NCBI RefSeq assembly: GCF_012849095.1
Contig: NZ_CP051680.1
Coordinates: 4,743,501 to 4,807,500 of the forward strand
Reading direction: 5' to 3'
From: Cohnella herbarum
GTDB taxonomy: Bacteria > Bacillota > Bacilli > Paenibacillales > Paenibacillaceae
Length of the DNA: 64,000 nt
The position numbers were made by a program, and so were the translations under genes. The number at the start of each line of letters is the position of its first letter. Positions within the stretch are counted from its first letter, which is position 1. Shown here piece after piece: positions 17,341 through 26,534 of this stretch. Below the pieces are notes generated by a model that was given only the letters and a program-made list of their open reading frames with translations, searched no databases and had not been told where the DNA came from.

Positions 17341-18267
17341 ATGAGTCTGAAACTTGCTACCGAAGCCTTTAATGCATTTTGTGCAAGGTACGATAAGGAA
17401 GAGGACTGTATCGATGCGTTATTCCACGCCAAGTGGCCGGACGGATTCCGCTGCCCTCATTGTCATTGCCCTCAAGCTTATGTAATTTCGACTCGCAAAC
17501 TTCCTCTATATGAATGCCGTTCCTGTAAAGCGCAAACCTCTTTGATCGCGGGGACGATCATGGAAGGAAGCCGTACGCCGTTACGCCGTTGGTTTCAGGC
17601 CATCCATCTTCACGCTAGACCGCGTAGCGTTAATGCTCTCGAACTGTCTAACCTCATCAAGGTGACTTATAAAACCGCCTGGTTAATTTGTCATAAAATT
17701 CGCCATGCCATGAGTCAAGCCGATTCCGAGGTTTTATTGACCGGAGTTGTCAGAATATCGGACGCCATTTGCTACAAGAGATTAACGAGTACTTTCGAGC
17801 TACACAAACAAGAGCAGCCAGTACTCATAGGAACATCCGACGACTTAGAAGGAAATATCGGTTTTATCAAAATAAAGCACCAATCCAAGCTAACCCTGCG
17901 AGATAAATATGATTGTCCTGATCCTAGACCATTCGTAGCCAAACACGTGAATCCCGAATCCGCGGAAAATGTTATTCTCACACGACGCTACGGTAAAACG
18001 ATGAACAAAACTCTGGTTTGGGAGAGCTTCTATCTTTCTTCATGGTTAGGGAGAGTCTTTCGAGGCATAGGCCCTAAGCATCTTCAAGTGTATATGGATC
18101 AATATTGTTATCAATCCAATCACCATTCCAACACCCGGTTCGCCAGCCTCCTTCTTGATAGCGCTCGTTTTCTTACGATTACTTATCCAGCTCTAACCGG
18201 CCGCTCCAACACCCAACGTTCTCTCCAACGGTCGCGAGTTACTCGGCGATCGAAACAAGCTGTCTAA
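17341..18267 (+). CDS. IS1595-like transposase homologue with lost DDE motifs
   Basis: 308 residues. N-terminal part matches IS1595-family transposases: FHAKWPDGFRCPHCHC with the paired CPHC and CRSC zinc-ribbon cysteines (about 37-63), SLIAGTIMEGSRTPLRRWFQAIH, and KTAWLICHKIRHAM. The end also matches (GIGPKHLQVYMDQYCYQSN). Between them the catalytic region is unrecognisable: where active members have VEVDE with the first catalytic Asp, this reads VVRISDAICYKRL, and the second Asp block is missing. The frame is nevertheless intact. The ideal ribosome site (AAAGGAG, 17321-17327) is spaced for an ATG at 17334, which opens only a 12-codon frame ending at 17372; the real frame starts at 17341 in another phase. 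Base composition is more AT-rich than neighbours. Likely domesticated or decaying; function unknown. Confidence 0.75.
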   Translation: MSLKLATEAFNAFCARYDKEEDCIDALFHAKWPDGFRCPHCHCPQAYVISTRKLPLYECRSCKAQTSLIAGTIMEGSRTPLRRWFQAIHLHARPRSVNALELSNLIKVTYKTAWLICHKIRHAMSQADSEVLLTGVVRISDAICYKRLTSTFELHKQEQPVLIGTSDDLEGNIGFIKIKHQSKLTLRDKYDCPDPRPFVAKHVNPESAENVILTRRYGKTMNKTLVWESFYLSSWLGRVFRGIGPKHLQVYMDQYCYQSNHHSNTRFASLLLDSARFLTITYPALTGRSNTQRSLQRSRVTRRSKQAV

Positions 18268-18356
18268 TGCTTCTCAGATTTGAAACTGAGCGATTAGTGA
18301 TAAAGATAGGTGTACGAACATCCGATACGAGTAAGCGAAGTTAGCAGGTGAACGCT

Positions 18357-18900
18357 CCTGAGCGACGGGGATAGCGTGAAAGAGCAATCGGAGGAGGTCC
18401 AATCAATGCGAAAATGTGAAGTTAACAGCAGCGGAGGTTGCCTGAGCGACGGGGATAACATGAAAGAGCGATCGAAGTGTGACCAATCGGTGCGAATATG
18501 TAAAGATAACAAACAGCAGCGTCGGTTTCCTGAGCGACGGGGATAGCGTGAAAGAGCAATCGGAGTGCGACCAATCGGTGCGAAAATGTGAAGTTAACAG
18601 CAGCGGAGGTTGCCTGAGCGACGGGGATAACATGAAAGAGCGATCGAAGTGTGACCAATCGGTGCGAATATGTAAAGATAACAAACAGCAGCGTCGGTTT
18701 CCTGAGCGACGGGGATAGCGTGAAAGAGCAATCGGAGGAGGACCAATCGGTGCGAAAATGTGAAGTTATCAGCAGCGGCGGTTGCCTGAGCGAAGGGGAT
18801 AGCGTGAAAGAGCAATCGGAGGGAGACCAATCGATGCGAATATGTGAAGTTAACAGCAGCGGCGGTTGCCTGAGCGAAGGGGATAGCGTAGCAGAGGGAA
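18357..18900. repeat. Tandem array of 84/88 bp units after the transposase-like gene
   Basis: Units start at 18357, 18441, 18529, 18613, 18701, 18785 and 18869 (spacings 84, 88, 84, 88, 84, 84). All begin CCTGAGCGAnGGGGATAnCn. Alternating unit types form a near-identical 172-bp dimer (18357-18528 and 18529-18700), so the array grew by duplication of two-unit blocks. The last unit is cut short. Apparent open frames here on both strands follow the repeat and are not called. Beyond 18900 up to the murA stop at 19077 I see only the murA terminator. Confidence 0.92.
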
Positions 18901-18931
18901 CAAGCGTCCCGATTAACCTGAGCCAGTTAAG

Positions 18932-18969
18932 AAGAAATCCCCAAGCCTAAGAGGGCCAGGGGATTGATA
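18932..18969 (-). terminator. Terminator after murA
   Basis: On the minus strand AATCCCCTGGCC-ctctta-GGCTTGGGGATT followed by TCTTCTT; about 110 bases after the murA stop codon. Confidence 0.6.
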
Positions 18970-19076
18970 TTAAGCATTATTAGCTAAGTATAAGAACATG
19001 CCAATCATCGGGATCAATAGCTGCGTATGTGTTCAATCCATTAGCTATCTGTACGATCATGCTGCGTGTGAAAACA

Positions 19077-20462
19077 TTAGGCAAGAGTCGGCTGAATATT
19101 GCGGATAATGACTTCAGATGCTGCAGCGGCACGTTGCTCCATCTGTTGCATTAGCCTATCCGGTTGAAGCGATGCTTTCTCGGATTCCTCAAGAACGTCT
19201 TCCGGCGATGGAGCACGATATATATCCGCTCCAAGCAAGGCCAACTTATCCACGATATTCATATATCCACGTTCGATGTGATGAATACCGCCCACTTCCG
19301 TGTTACCGTCAGCGACGAGCGCAGCGCAAATCAACGCGGCTCCAGCTCTTAGGTCAGTGGCGCACACGCTTGCTCCGGATAGCTTCGTGCCACCGGTTAC
19401 AATAGCCGTACGACCGTCAACCTTGATCTCGGCGCCCATTTTGATCAATTCATCGACATGCATGAACCGATTCTCGAACACCGTTTCCGTTACGATGCTC
19501 GTTCCATCCGCAACAAGCAGAAGAGTCATCATCTGAGCTTGCATATCTGTCGGGAAACCTGGATACGGTAACGTTTTGACATCGACTGCACGCAATGGAT
19601 TCAATGCTTTAACGCGAATCCCATTCTCGTCGCAATCGACAACAACGCCCATTTCCTCTAATTTAGCAACGATTGGCCCGAGGTGATCGCGAATGGCCCC
19701 TTCAACATAAACGTCTCCGCCTGTAATCGCGGCAGCAATCATATAGGTTCCCGCTTCAACGCGATCCGGGATCACATGGTGCTCCGCGCTCCGCAGTTGC
19801 TCTACGCCTTCGATGCGAATGACGCCCGTGCCAGCACCGCGAACTCTTGCTCCCATCGCATTAAGGAAATTGGCCAAATCCACGATTTCCGGTTCTTTAG
19901 CCGCGTTTTCGATAACTGTCGTTCCGACCGCCGTCGTGGCTGCCATCATAATATTTTCCGTGGCGCCTACGCTCGCGATATCCAAATAAATTCTTGCCCC
20001 GCGCAATTTGCCATTCACGCTGGCTTCAATGGAACCTTGACCGAAACCGATCTCCGCCCCCATTGCTTCAAAGCCTTTCAAATGCTGGTCAATGGGACGC
20101 GTACCAATAGCGCAGCCGCCCGGAAGAGAAATTCTCACTTTTCCAAGTCGAGCCAGCAATGGTCCCATAACCAAGAACGATGCTCGCATTTTCCGAACCA
20201 ATTCGTAAGGCGCTTCGCATGAAGTTAGCGATTCAGCATGTAAACGGACCGTTTCGCCCTCTTGCTGCGCATAAACTCCCAAGGCCGAAAGCACTTGCAG
20301 GATGTTCTTTACATCGTCCAGGGCGGGAACGTCATGAATGACGCTGGATCCTTCTTCTGCTAACAAAGCAGCGGCAAGGATCGGAAGGACGGAATTTTTA
20401 GCGCCGTGCACGCGGACTGTTCCCGATAGGGTACGTCCGCCGCGGACGATGATTTTGCTCAT
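19077..20462 (-). CDS. murA: UDP-N-acetylglucosamine 1-carboxyvinyltransferase MurA
   Basis: 461 residues. First committed step of peptidoglycan synthesis: enolpyruvyl transfer from PEP to UDP-GlcNAc in the cytoplasm. [14 protein letters not shown] holds the conserved Lys-Asn pair, and the loop [13 protein letters not shown] has the catalytic cysteine (Cys117), the residue attacked by fosfomycin. [12 protein letters not shown] and the RFMHVDEL segment are typical. The C-terminus is about 30 residues longer than usual, with an acidic then Gln/Glu-rich tail. ATG at 20462 follows GGAGGG. Order with spoIID, spoIIQ and atp marks it as the MurAA copy. Confidence 0.97.
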   Translation of the reverse strand: MSKIIVRGGRTLSGTVRVHGAKNSVLPILAAALLAEEGSSVIHDVPALDDVKNILQVLSALGVYAQQEGETVRLHAESLTSCEAPYELVRKMRASFLVMGPLLARLGKVRISLPGGCAIGTRPIDQHLKGFEAMGAEIGFGQGSIEASVNGKLRGARIYLDIASVGATENIMMAATTAVGTTVIENAAKEPEIVDLANFLNAMGARVRGAGTGVIRIEGVEQLRSAEHHVIPDRVEAGTYMIAAAITGGDVYVEGAIRDHLGPIVAKLEEMGVVVDCDENGIRVKALNPLRAVDVKTLPYPGFPTDMQAQMMTLLLVADGTSIVTETVFENRFMHVDELIKMGAEIKVDGRTAIVTGGTKLSGASVCATDLRAGAALICAALVADGNTEVGGIHHIERGYMNIVDKLALLGADIYRAPSPEDVLEESEKASLQPDRLMQQMEQRAAAASEVIIRNIQPTLA

Positions 20463-20539
20463 GGGTGGTTCCCTCCGCGCGTTATAGATTCATTCCGAAG
20501 CCTTAAGCAAAGTGCCCGACCCCGAAAAACCCAAATTTT

Positions 20540-20569
20540 ATCATACCACTACGGCCATCATTGACACAA
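20540..20569 (-). promoter_or_regulatory. Sigma-A-type promoter for murA
   Basis: Minus strand TTGTGT (20564-20569), 18-base spacer, TATGAT (20540-20545), about 80 bases before the murA start. The rest of 20463-20693 shows nothing further. Confidence 0.5.
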
Positions 20570-20693
20570 GCGGCATTTTTTGGGGTAACCCCTTCATTCC
20601 GATTTGAATCGACAACCATCAGGTTGAAAAACGATGGTTTGAGTATTATTGCCCATTCTCTGCTCTTTCCGTCGCATCGATTTCGAAAAAACA

Positions 20694-20954
20694 TCAACCC
20701 GAACGGAAAAGCCATTTGAGCGTACCTACCCAGTTCCAATAGTCGAGAATAAACCGTGCGACCAAATGCCCGAGACCGATCGCGATTAGCAACTGCAGAA
20801 CTTTAACGCGTTGGCCTCGCGGCTGACGTACGATTTTGTCAAAATTAATTTCTTGCAATACGATCCAAACGACAACGACGCAGCCTAAAGTAACGAAAAT
20901 CGAGAAGAGTCCGTTCCATCCAGCCAAAGCGAATAACCCAGCTTCGTCTTCCAT
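20694..20954 (-). CDS. DUF1146 family small membrane protein (YwzB-like)
   Basis: 86 residues with two membrane helices (about 13-32 and 48-68) separated by a short basic loop (FDKIVRQPRGQRVKV). This pattern, including WIVLQEINFDK and the aromatic LDYWNW near the end, fits DUF1146, a family found next to murA/atp in Bacillales. Function unknown. ATG at 20954 follows GGGAGGG. Confidence 0.85.
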   Translation of the reverse strand: MEDEAGLFALAGWNGLFSIFVTLGCVVVVWIVLQEINFDKIVRQPRGQRVKVLQLLIAIGLGHLVARFILDYWNWVGTLKWLFRSG

Positions 20955-21007
20955 GTCCCCACAACCCTCCCTATACCATAAATGTGCAATAAGACATGTT
21001 CAAGGCG

Positions 21008-23149
21008 TTATCGATTAGAAAATTGTAATTTTAGCCCATAGTACTGATTGCGGTTATAACGATCCGCTGTGACTTTTAAGTAATAAGTGCCGGGTAACAG
21101 TTCTTTTTCGCCGAGCAATGTTTTCTGTCCGTCCCCGTTGTTCCATTTTTCTAACGTTTGCAGCTTTTTATTCCGTAATTCAACGTTAAAGAGCATCGAG
21201 CTTGGAAGATGTCCGACCGAGAGCTTCACGATCTGCTTTTTGGTCAGCGTAAATCGATACCAATCCTGATCTTTACTCGTATGAATTAACCCGTTGTACA
21301 CTTTATCGGGAGAAAGCGGTGTGGACGTTAATGGGCTTTCATTCGGTTCGTATAAATCTTCTTTCTCGGTAATATATTCCAAAGCAGCGGCATACGTCCC
21401 GATTACCGCTTCCGGATTCGAAGAAACCGCGTTAGATATACGTATGTAATATCTTCCCGCTTTCGCGTTATTCAAAGTCCACTGTTCGCTGCCGCCATCT
21501 CCGCGCTCATCGACGACGATTTCCGTTCCGCCTGCAGGTTGAATCCATATTTGCGGATCGATTCTCGTCGTATCCGGCGTGATCGATAAGCTAATGATTC
21601 CCGGTTTCGGCAACGTTATGACCATCCAATCCACGTCGCCCCGCTTGTGAAACGTCCCGGTCCATTGTTGGCTTCGCGGAGGAAGCGTACTTGCGGAAGC
21701 GGCGCTATCGTTAGGCTCCCTCGAGTCCGGGTTCATCGTAAACTTGGATGTTAGGCGATATGTGGGCGCAGCTTGAGAAAATGGATTCGAATGATCTACT
21801 TTTAACCAATATCGGCCTTTCTTTAACGGCCACTCCTTAATAGGTTCCCCTTCCTGCTTATCCTTGATTGATTTACGATCCGAGATCATCGCTTGCCCGT
21901 TAAATAACGCGGCGATAACATCATCTCCATATAGACTAAATACACCATCATAGGGAACTTCAAAAGTAAACCAATCGGAATCGAGCGAGCTTTCCCAATT
22001 GCCGGCGACCTCTTTACCTAACGGAAACTCGCTAGCCTCTGATTTCGTATTGTTCGGCTCCCGCCAATCTATGTTTGAATCTGCTTGAATAGCCTTGATC
22101 GCGGAGATAAGACCATAACCCATATTCGGATTCCAAGTCGCTATTCCGTTTAAGTCCGCTGTTCTCCGCAAAGTTTCGCGTATCCGAAGCGGTTCCCAAT
22201 CCGGATGAATCGCCTTCAGCATAGCTGCCGTTGCAGCGACTTGAGGCGCTCCCATGGAGGTTCCCTCCATCCCGATCGCACCGCCGTTTAGCGCAAGAGT
22301 CTGAACACGCCACGTAGCGCTTACGTCATTCTCGGACCCTGAGGTCGATTGCGAAATCGGCTTCGACTTCTCCGATCCCGCGACGGATAACACGGTTGGA
22401 TACGCTGCGGGATACTGAACCGCGGCTTTGGCACCGAAGACGGCAGCATCGTTGCCGCTTGCGGCCACGAGCAGCACGCCTCTGCTTTCCGCGTAAGCTA
22501 CCGCATCTCGCAGCCCGGGAGCGTCTCTTCTTAATCCAAGGGAGAGAACGATGATGTCGGCGCCATGGTCGACCGAATACAGGATGCCTTGAGTCAATTT
22601 TTCTTCATTACCCGAACCGTATTGATCCAAAGCTTTAACCGGCAACAATTTACCTCGCCATTTGCCAAGTCCGGTCGAAAACTCGCCGACTTTGGCAATG
22701 GCGGCGATAACTCCGGCGACAGCCGTTCCATGACCGTTATCATCTTGGGCTGTTTTTCGCTCGTTAATCAAATTTATCCCTTCTAGCAAAAACGGCTTTA
22801 GCTCCGGGTGGTTGAAATCTACGCCGGTGTCAACAATCGCAATCGTAGAGGTGACATCCCGACTCATCGACGCCCATGCTTCCGGAATCCCGATCGCCTC
22901 CAAATAAGCCGGGACGGGAGGACTGACGGGAGCAGCAAGACTCGAGGGAGCTTTCTGTATCGCCTGCGCGTAAACCGCTGTTTTTACTTCTAAACTTGAT
23001 TTTATAGATTGAACCGTCAGTATGCTCGCAGCGGGATCATTCATTGAAGCCGTACAGCATACAAACGCAGTAATACAAATAAAGGATTTACGAAATCCGG
23101 GTTTGCGCGAGATTTGGTTTGAGCTCGAACGTTTACGCAGTGTAACCAC
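21008..23149 (-). CDS. Secreted subtilisin-like serine protease (S8) with C-terminal PPC-type domains
   Basis: 713 residues. An N-terminal hydrophobic stretch (KSFICITAFVCCTAS) suggests export. The subtilase domain covers about 80-355 with an intact triad: Asp107 in IAIVDTGVD, His140 in NGHGTAVAG, Ser298 in GTSMGAPQVAA; Asn233 (AASGN) is the oxyanion residue. The C-terminal half holds three or four beta-rich modules, each opening with EPND/EPNES and containing SDWFTFEV, VDWMVITL or QDWYRFTL, as in bacterial pre-peptidase C-terminal domains. No clear propeptide is seen. Start is GTG at 23149 with a weak site; a later start is possible. It stands between DUF1146 and the nuo operon and is probably accessory. 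Confidence 0.88.
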   Translation of the reverse strand: MVTLRKRSSSNQISRKPGFRKSFICITAFVCCTASMNDPAASILTVQSIKSSLEVKTAVYAQAIQKAPSSLAAPVSPPVPAYLEAIGIPEAWASMSRDVTSTIAIVDTGVDFNHPELKPFLLEGINLINERKTAQDDNGHGTAVAGVIAAIAKVGEFSTGLGKWRGKLLPVKALDQYGSGNEEKLTQGILYSVDHGADIIVLSLGLRRDAPGLRDAVAYAESRGVLLVAASGNDAAVFGAKAAVQYPAAYPTVLSVAGSEKSKPISQSTSGSENDVSATWRVQTLALNGGAIGMEGTSMGAPQVAATAAMLKAIHPDWEPLRIRETLRRTADLNGIATWNPNMGYGLISAIKAIQADSNIDWREPNNTKSEASEFPLGKEVAGNWESSLDSDWFTFEVPYDGVFSLYGDDVIAALFNGQAMISDRKSIKDKQEGEPIKEWPLKKGRYWLKVDHSNPFSQAAPTYRLTSKFTMNPDSREPNDSAASASTLPPRSQQWTGTFHKRGDVDWMVITLPKPGIISLSITPDTTRIDPQIWIQPAGGTEIVVDERGDGGSEQWTLNNAKAGRYYIRISNAVSSNPEAVIGTYAAALEYITEKEDLYEPNESPLTSTPLSPDKVYNGLIHTSKDQDWYRFTLTKKQIVKLSVGHLPSSMLFNVELRNKKLQTLEKWNNGDGQKTLLGEKELLPGTYYLKVTADRYNRNQYYGLKLQFSNR

Positions 23150-23283
23150 ACCTTTGGCCTATTCAAGTCATACGGCTATGCCTTCTGTATTAAAAGTTTC
23201 TATTTTCGACAGCGATTCCCTTCTTTCATCGGCAAAATCGGGTCTTTGGTCGCAATTCGTCGACATTTGGATACTCTTCATAC

Positions 23284-23318
23284 AAAAGAAAAACTCCCAA
23301 GCCGTTCGACTTGAGAGC
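23284..23318 (-). terminator. Terminator of the nuo operon
   Basis: Minus strand CTCTCAAG-tcgaacgg-CTTGGGAG followed by TTTTTCTTTT, about 40 bases after the nuoN stop. Confidence 0.85.
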
Positions 23319-23356
23319 AAATCTCTTGAAGGTACATATCGATTAGTAGATTCCTG

Positions 23357-24907
23357 CTAACCGTTCAATAACAGCAACTCCGACGTTAGCGAGAAAACTT
23401 GGTCAATCCAATCCAGGATCGGCACCGGGAAAAACCCGAGTATTAGGGTCGCAATCGTACATAATCCGATTGAAATCGCCGATGGAGCACTCATTTTCAA
23501 GCCGGAATCAACCGTACCCGATCTCATATACATTTGACGAATAAGGGTGAAATAGACAGCGTATGAAATAACCGTCGTCACCAACAACACGGCACCTAGC
23601 CAATAAGTATGCGTCTGGATCGTACCGAACAGAATAAACAGCTTTCCGAAAAACCCGCCGGTTACCGGCAATCCAGCCAAGGAACACAGCAAGATCGTCA
23701 TCGCAACGGCCGTCCAAGGCGCTCGATGATATAACCCGGCGAAACCCGATAAGGTCTCGTTCCCTGAATCTCTGGATACGATCGTAAGAACCGAGAATGC
23801 CCCTACGTTCATGAAGGCATATGCGACCAGGAAGTACAGGAACTCGGAAAATAATGACGCGTGCATTTCCGTTAAGTTAATCGCAATCGGCGTCAGGAGA
23901 ATACCGGCATTAGCCACGCCCGAAAGCGCGAGCAACCTTTTGACGTTGCGCTGCCTTAATGCTCCGACCGTGCCTACGATCATTGCGGCCGCGGCTAAGA
24001 CGGCCAACGCGATGAATACGTCTTTCTTCAACATGCTGCTTGCGGCCGATGTCATGAAAGCCGTATTCATGAAGATTCGGTACAGCATAGCGAATGCCGC
24101 TCCCTTGGCAACGATCGCCAAGAATGCCGTTACCGGCGTCGGCGCGCCTTGATATACGTCCGCAGCCCAAGCGTGGAACGGGGCCAACGCCAATTTGACT
24201 GCAAATCCGGCAATCATCAGGAAAAATCCGATATAGAGCAACGCTTCCGCGTTTTCAACGGCAGAGTCTAGTCCTTGAGCGATTGCGACAACATTCGTTC
24301 CGCCTGTTAATCCATACAGAAACGACATTCCGTAAAGAATGAAAGCAGATGCGACTCCTCCCGTAACAACGTACTTAAACGCCGCTTCGCTGGATAGTTT
24401 GCTTTTCTTCCTCGTAGCGACCAAGATGTACGTCGTAATACTGAGAAGCTCTAAGCCTACGAAAAGAGTAATGAGATCGCCGGATGACGACATGACCATA
24501 GCGCCTAAAACAGCCGGCAACATAAGGTAGTAGAGCTCGCCTTTAATGGGAACATCCTCGTCCCTCACCGTACCGAGCGAAGAGAAAACGATAAAGGCGG
24601 ATGCGCCCAAGAAAATGAGTTTCAACAGGTTTCCGAAATCGTCTACCCGATAGCTGCCCGCCAGCAAATTGTAGGATGTCGCGGCGCTATCCGAAGCATC
24701 TCCGTCTCCAAGCGACAATAGCAGAAGAACGACGAACACGGCGGCGATTACGATTCCGAGTAACGTCAGCCACCCGATAATGTCCCTATTGATCCTCTTG
24801 GGAAGCAACAAGTCCAGGATAACAAGCAGAAAAGCGAAACCCGACAAAACGATCTCAGGGGCCAGGTACCACGTATCGCTCCACGATAAAGTCTGCAAAG
24901 CTTCCAT
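23357..24907 (-). CDS. nuoN: NADH-quinone oxidoreductase subunit N
   Basis: 516 residues, about 14 membrane helices. Antiporter-like proton-pumping subunit of complex I. VGLELLSITTYILVA carries the conserved Glu of helix 5, KLALAPFHAWAADVYQGAPTPVTAF the helix-7 Lys and loop, and a Lys in GVANAGILLTP/RLLALSG region follows. Last gene of the operon; only one base separates it from nuoM. Confidence 0.95.
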   Translation of the reverse strand: MEALQTLSWSDTWYLAPEIVLSGFAFLLVILDLLLPKRINRDIIGWLTLLGIVIAAVFVVLLLLSLGDGDASDSAATSYNLLAGSYRVDDFGNLLKLIFLGASAFIVFSSLGTVRDEDVPIKGELYYLMLPAVLGAMVMSSSGDLITLFVGLELLSITTYILVATRKKSKLSSEAAFKYVVTGGVASAFILYGMSFLYGLTGGTNVVAIAQGLDSAVENAEALLYIGFFLMIAGFAVKLALAPFHAWAADVYQGAPTPVTAFLAIVAKGAAFAMLYRIFMNTAFMTSAASSMLKKDVFIALAVLAAAAMIVGTVGALRQRNVKRLLALSGVANAGILLTPIAINLTEMHASLFSEFLYFLVAYAFMNVGAFSVLTIVSRDSGNETLSGFAGLYHRAPWTAVAMTILLCSLAGLPVTGGFFGKLFILFGTIQTHTYWLGAVLLVTTVISYAVYFTLIRQMYMRSGTVDSGLKMSAPSAISIGLCTIATLILGFFPVPILDWIDQVFSLTSELLLLNG

Positions 24908-24908
24908 G

Positions 24909-26534
24909 TTATCCCCCCATCCTCGTCTGAATTTGTTCTAGCAGTCCGTTAAATCCATGCTGCATGAGATCCGTCAACAGGGATGGGTATACGCCGAGCA
25001 AGATGATGAGCGCCGATAAAGTGATCATTGGCAATGCTTCTACGAACCGCGCATCCTTCATCCCGTCGAATCGTTCCGGCATTGGACCGTAAGTGATGCT
25101 CAGAATGCTGCGTAGTACATAAATCGCGGCGAACAAAATACCGAGCACTCCGATGGCCGTCAAAATTTTCATCGAACCGAACAAACCAAGGAACGATAAA
25201 AATTCGCCTACGAAACCGGATAACCCCGGCAAGCCTAATGATGCTAGACCGGCTAGCAACAGGATACCCGACATGAACGGAACGGCTTTGGCTAATCCGC
25301 CCAGATCGCCCAGTTGCGTCGAATTCGTGCGCTCGTATAGGCTTCCTACGACAAGGAACAGCAACGCGGAGATCAATCCGTGCGAGACCGATTGGTAGAT
25401 CGCGCCTTGTAAGCCCACTTCTTCGAGCGAAGCGATCCCTAGCAGGACGATTCCCATGTGGCTTATGCTCGAGTAAGCGAGCACAAGCTTGAATTCCTTC
25501 TGCACGCACGCCAGTATGGCTCCGTAGAGGATGTTAATTACCCCGAGAACCGCGAGCACGGTCGTCCATGAATGCACTTGATCGGGGAACAAGAATACCG
25601 CGAAACGGATCAGTCCGTATACGCCCATTTTCAGCAAAATACCTGAGTGGATCATTACGATAGCCGGTGGAGCCTCGGTATGAACCCGCAGCATCCACGT
25701 ATGGAATGGGAATATCGGCACTTTGATTCCGAACGCGACAAGCAGCAGTAAAAATGCCGCCCATCTGGCGTTGTCCGATAAGAAAATACCCAAGTATCTG
25801 GCTTGATCTGTATCCAAATTAGCCATGGCGTTCGTATCAGACAAATTGCTTAGCAGAACGTCATAATTTCCGCTAAACAGAATATTAGAACCGTCGACGG
25901 CACTGAAGCCAAGCGTGGTAATTAAGATCAGGAATGATAGCAACATCGCTGCTGAACCTAGCCCATTATAGATCAGAAAACGAGTAGCTGCTTTCTCTCT
26001 CCCGTAATAACCCCATATCCCGATCAGGAAGAACATCGGAATCAGCGTGACCTCGAAGAAGATGAAGAAAAGAATCAGGTCCCGAGCTAGGAAAACGCCG
26101 TATATTCCGGTCAACAACAGTAAAAACAGGGCATAATAGGTTTTCCGACGTTTACGAATGTGCACTGAGGCTAGTACCGCCATCGTAGACACGACACCCG
26201 TAAGCAAGAGAAGAGGCATCGAAATGCCGTCAACAGCCAAGTGATAATCAAATTCCAGCTTAAACGAATGGATAGCACCTTGAAAAGTGATATTCAGCAC
26301 TTCCATATTAAGCGGAACCGAGAGCCATGTGACATGTTCCGTATATTCTCCGCCGCCGGCTGCAGGTTGATAAACGGCAAACAACCATAGAACCAATGCA
26401 AGCGGGATTACAGTAAACACGATTGCCGCTATGCGTAACCAGTTGCTACGAGCGCTAGGTAACAGCAATACGATAAGCGCCCCGAGTAACGGCGTCAACG
26501 CGATAAGCGAAAGCACCGGCAGGTTATCCAGCAT
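24909..26534 (-). CDS. nuoM: NADH-quinone oxidoreductase subunit M
   Basis: 541 residues, about 14 helices. Antiporter-like subunit with the FFEVTLIPMFFLIGIWG motif (conserved Glu), FGIKVPIFPFHTWMLRVHTEAPPA (Lys and broken-helix loop) and YSSISHMGIVLLG. The start ATG overlaps the nuoL stop as TAATG, implying coupled translation. Confidence 0.96.
   Translation of the reverse strand: MLDNLPVLSLIALTPLLGALIVLLLPSARSNWLRIAAIVFTVIPLALVLWLFAVYQPAAGGGEYTEHVTWLSVPLNMEVLNITFQGAIHSFKLEFDYHLAVDGISMPLLLLTGVVSTMAVLASVHIRKRRKTYYALFLLLLTGIYGVFLARDLILFFIFFEVTLIPMFFLIGIWGYYGREKAATRFLIYNGLGSAAMLLSFLILITTLGFSAVDGSNILFSGNYDVLLSNLSDTNAMANLDTDQARYLGIFLSDNARWAAFLLLLVAFGIKVPIFPFHTWMLRVHTEAPPAIVMIHSGILLKMGVYGLIRFAVFLFPDQVHSWTTVLAVLGVINILYGAILACVQKEFKLVLAYSSISHMGIVLLGIASLEEVGLQGAIYQSVSHGLISALLFLVVGSLYERTNSTQLGDLGGLAKAVPFMSGILLLAGLASLGLPGLSGFVGEFLSFLGLFGSMKILTAIGVLGILFAAIYVLRSILSITYGPMPERFDGMKDARFVEALPMITLSALIILLGVYPSLLTDLMQHGFNGLLEQIQTRMGG

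Larger units (their letters stand above)
17193..18382 (+). mobile_element. Putative repeat-bounded element carrying a diverged IS1595-like transposase
   Basis: Left boundary: CTTTTACGCTATCCC then TTTCGCTCAGG at 17193-17218. Right boundary: CCTGAGCGACGGGGATAGCG then TGAAAG at 18357-18382. The two are inverted with respect to each other and match at about 22 of 26 positions, so they look like terminal inverted repeats about 1.2 kb apart around the only plus-strand gene of this region. No target-site duplication is evident, and further copies of the same repeat continue on both sides, so the bracket could also be two neighbours from separate repeat arrays. The unit interrupts the conserved murA-spoIID order. 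Confidence 0.5.

Noticed and set aside
18357..18900. CRISPR array
   Set aside because: The segments between the repeated heads are themselves conserved, so there are no unique spacers, and no cas genes are present.
18403..18950. Several open frames of 70-100 codons on both strands inside the 84/88 bp array
   Set aside because: They follow the repeat unit, lack ribosome sites, and exist on both strands at once.
20503..20739. 78-codon minus-strand frame between murA and the DUF1146 gene
   Set aside because: Overlaps the start region of the murA promoter and the end of the DUF1146 gene in another phase; no ribosome site, no family.
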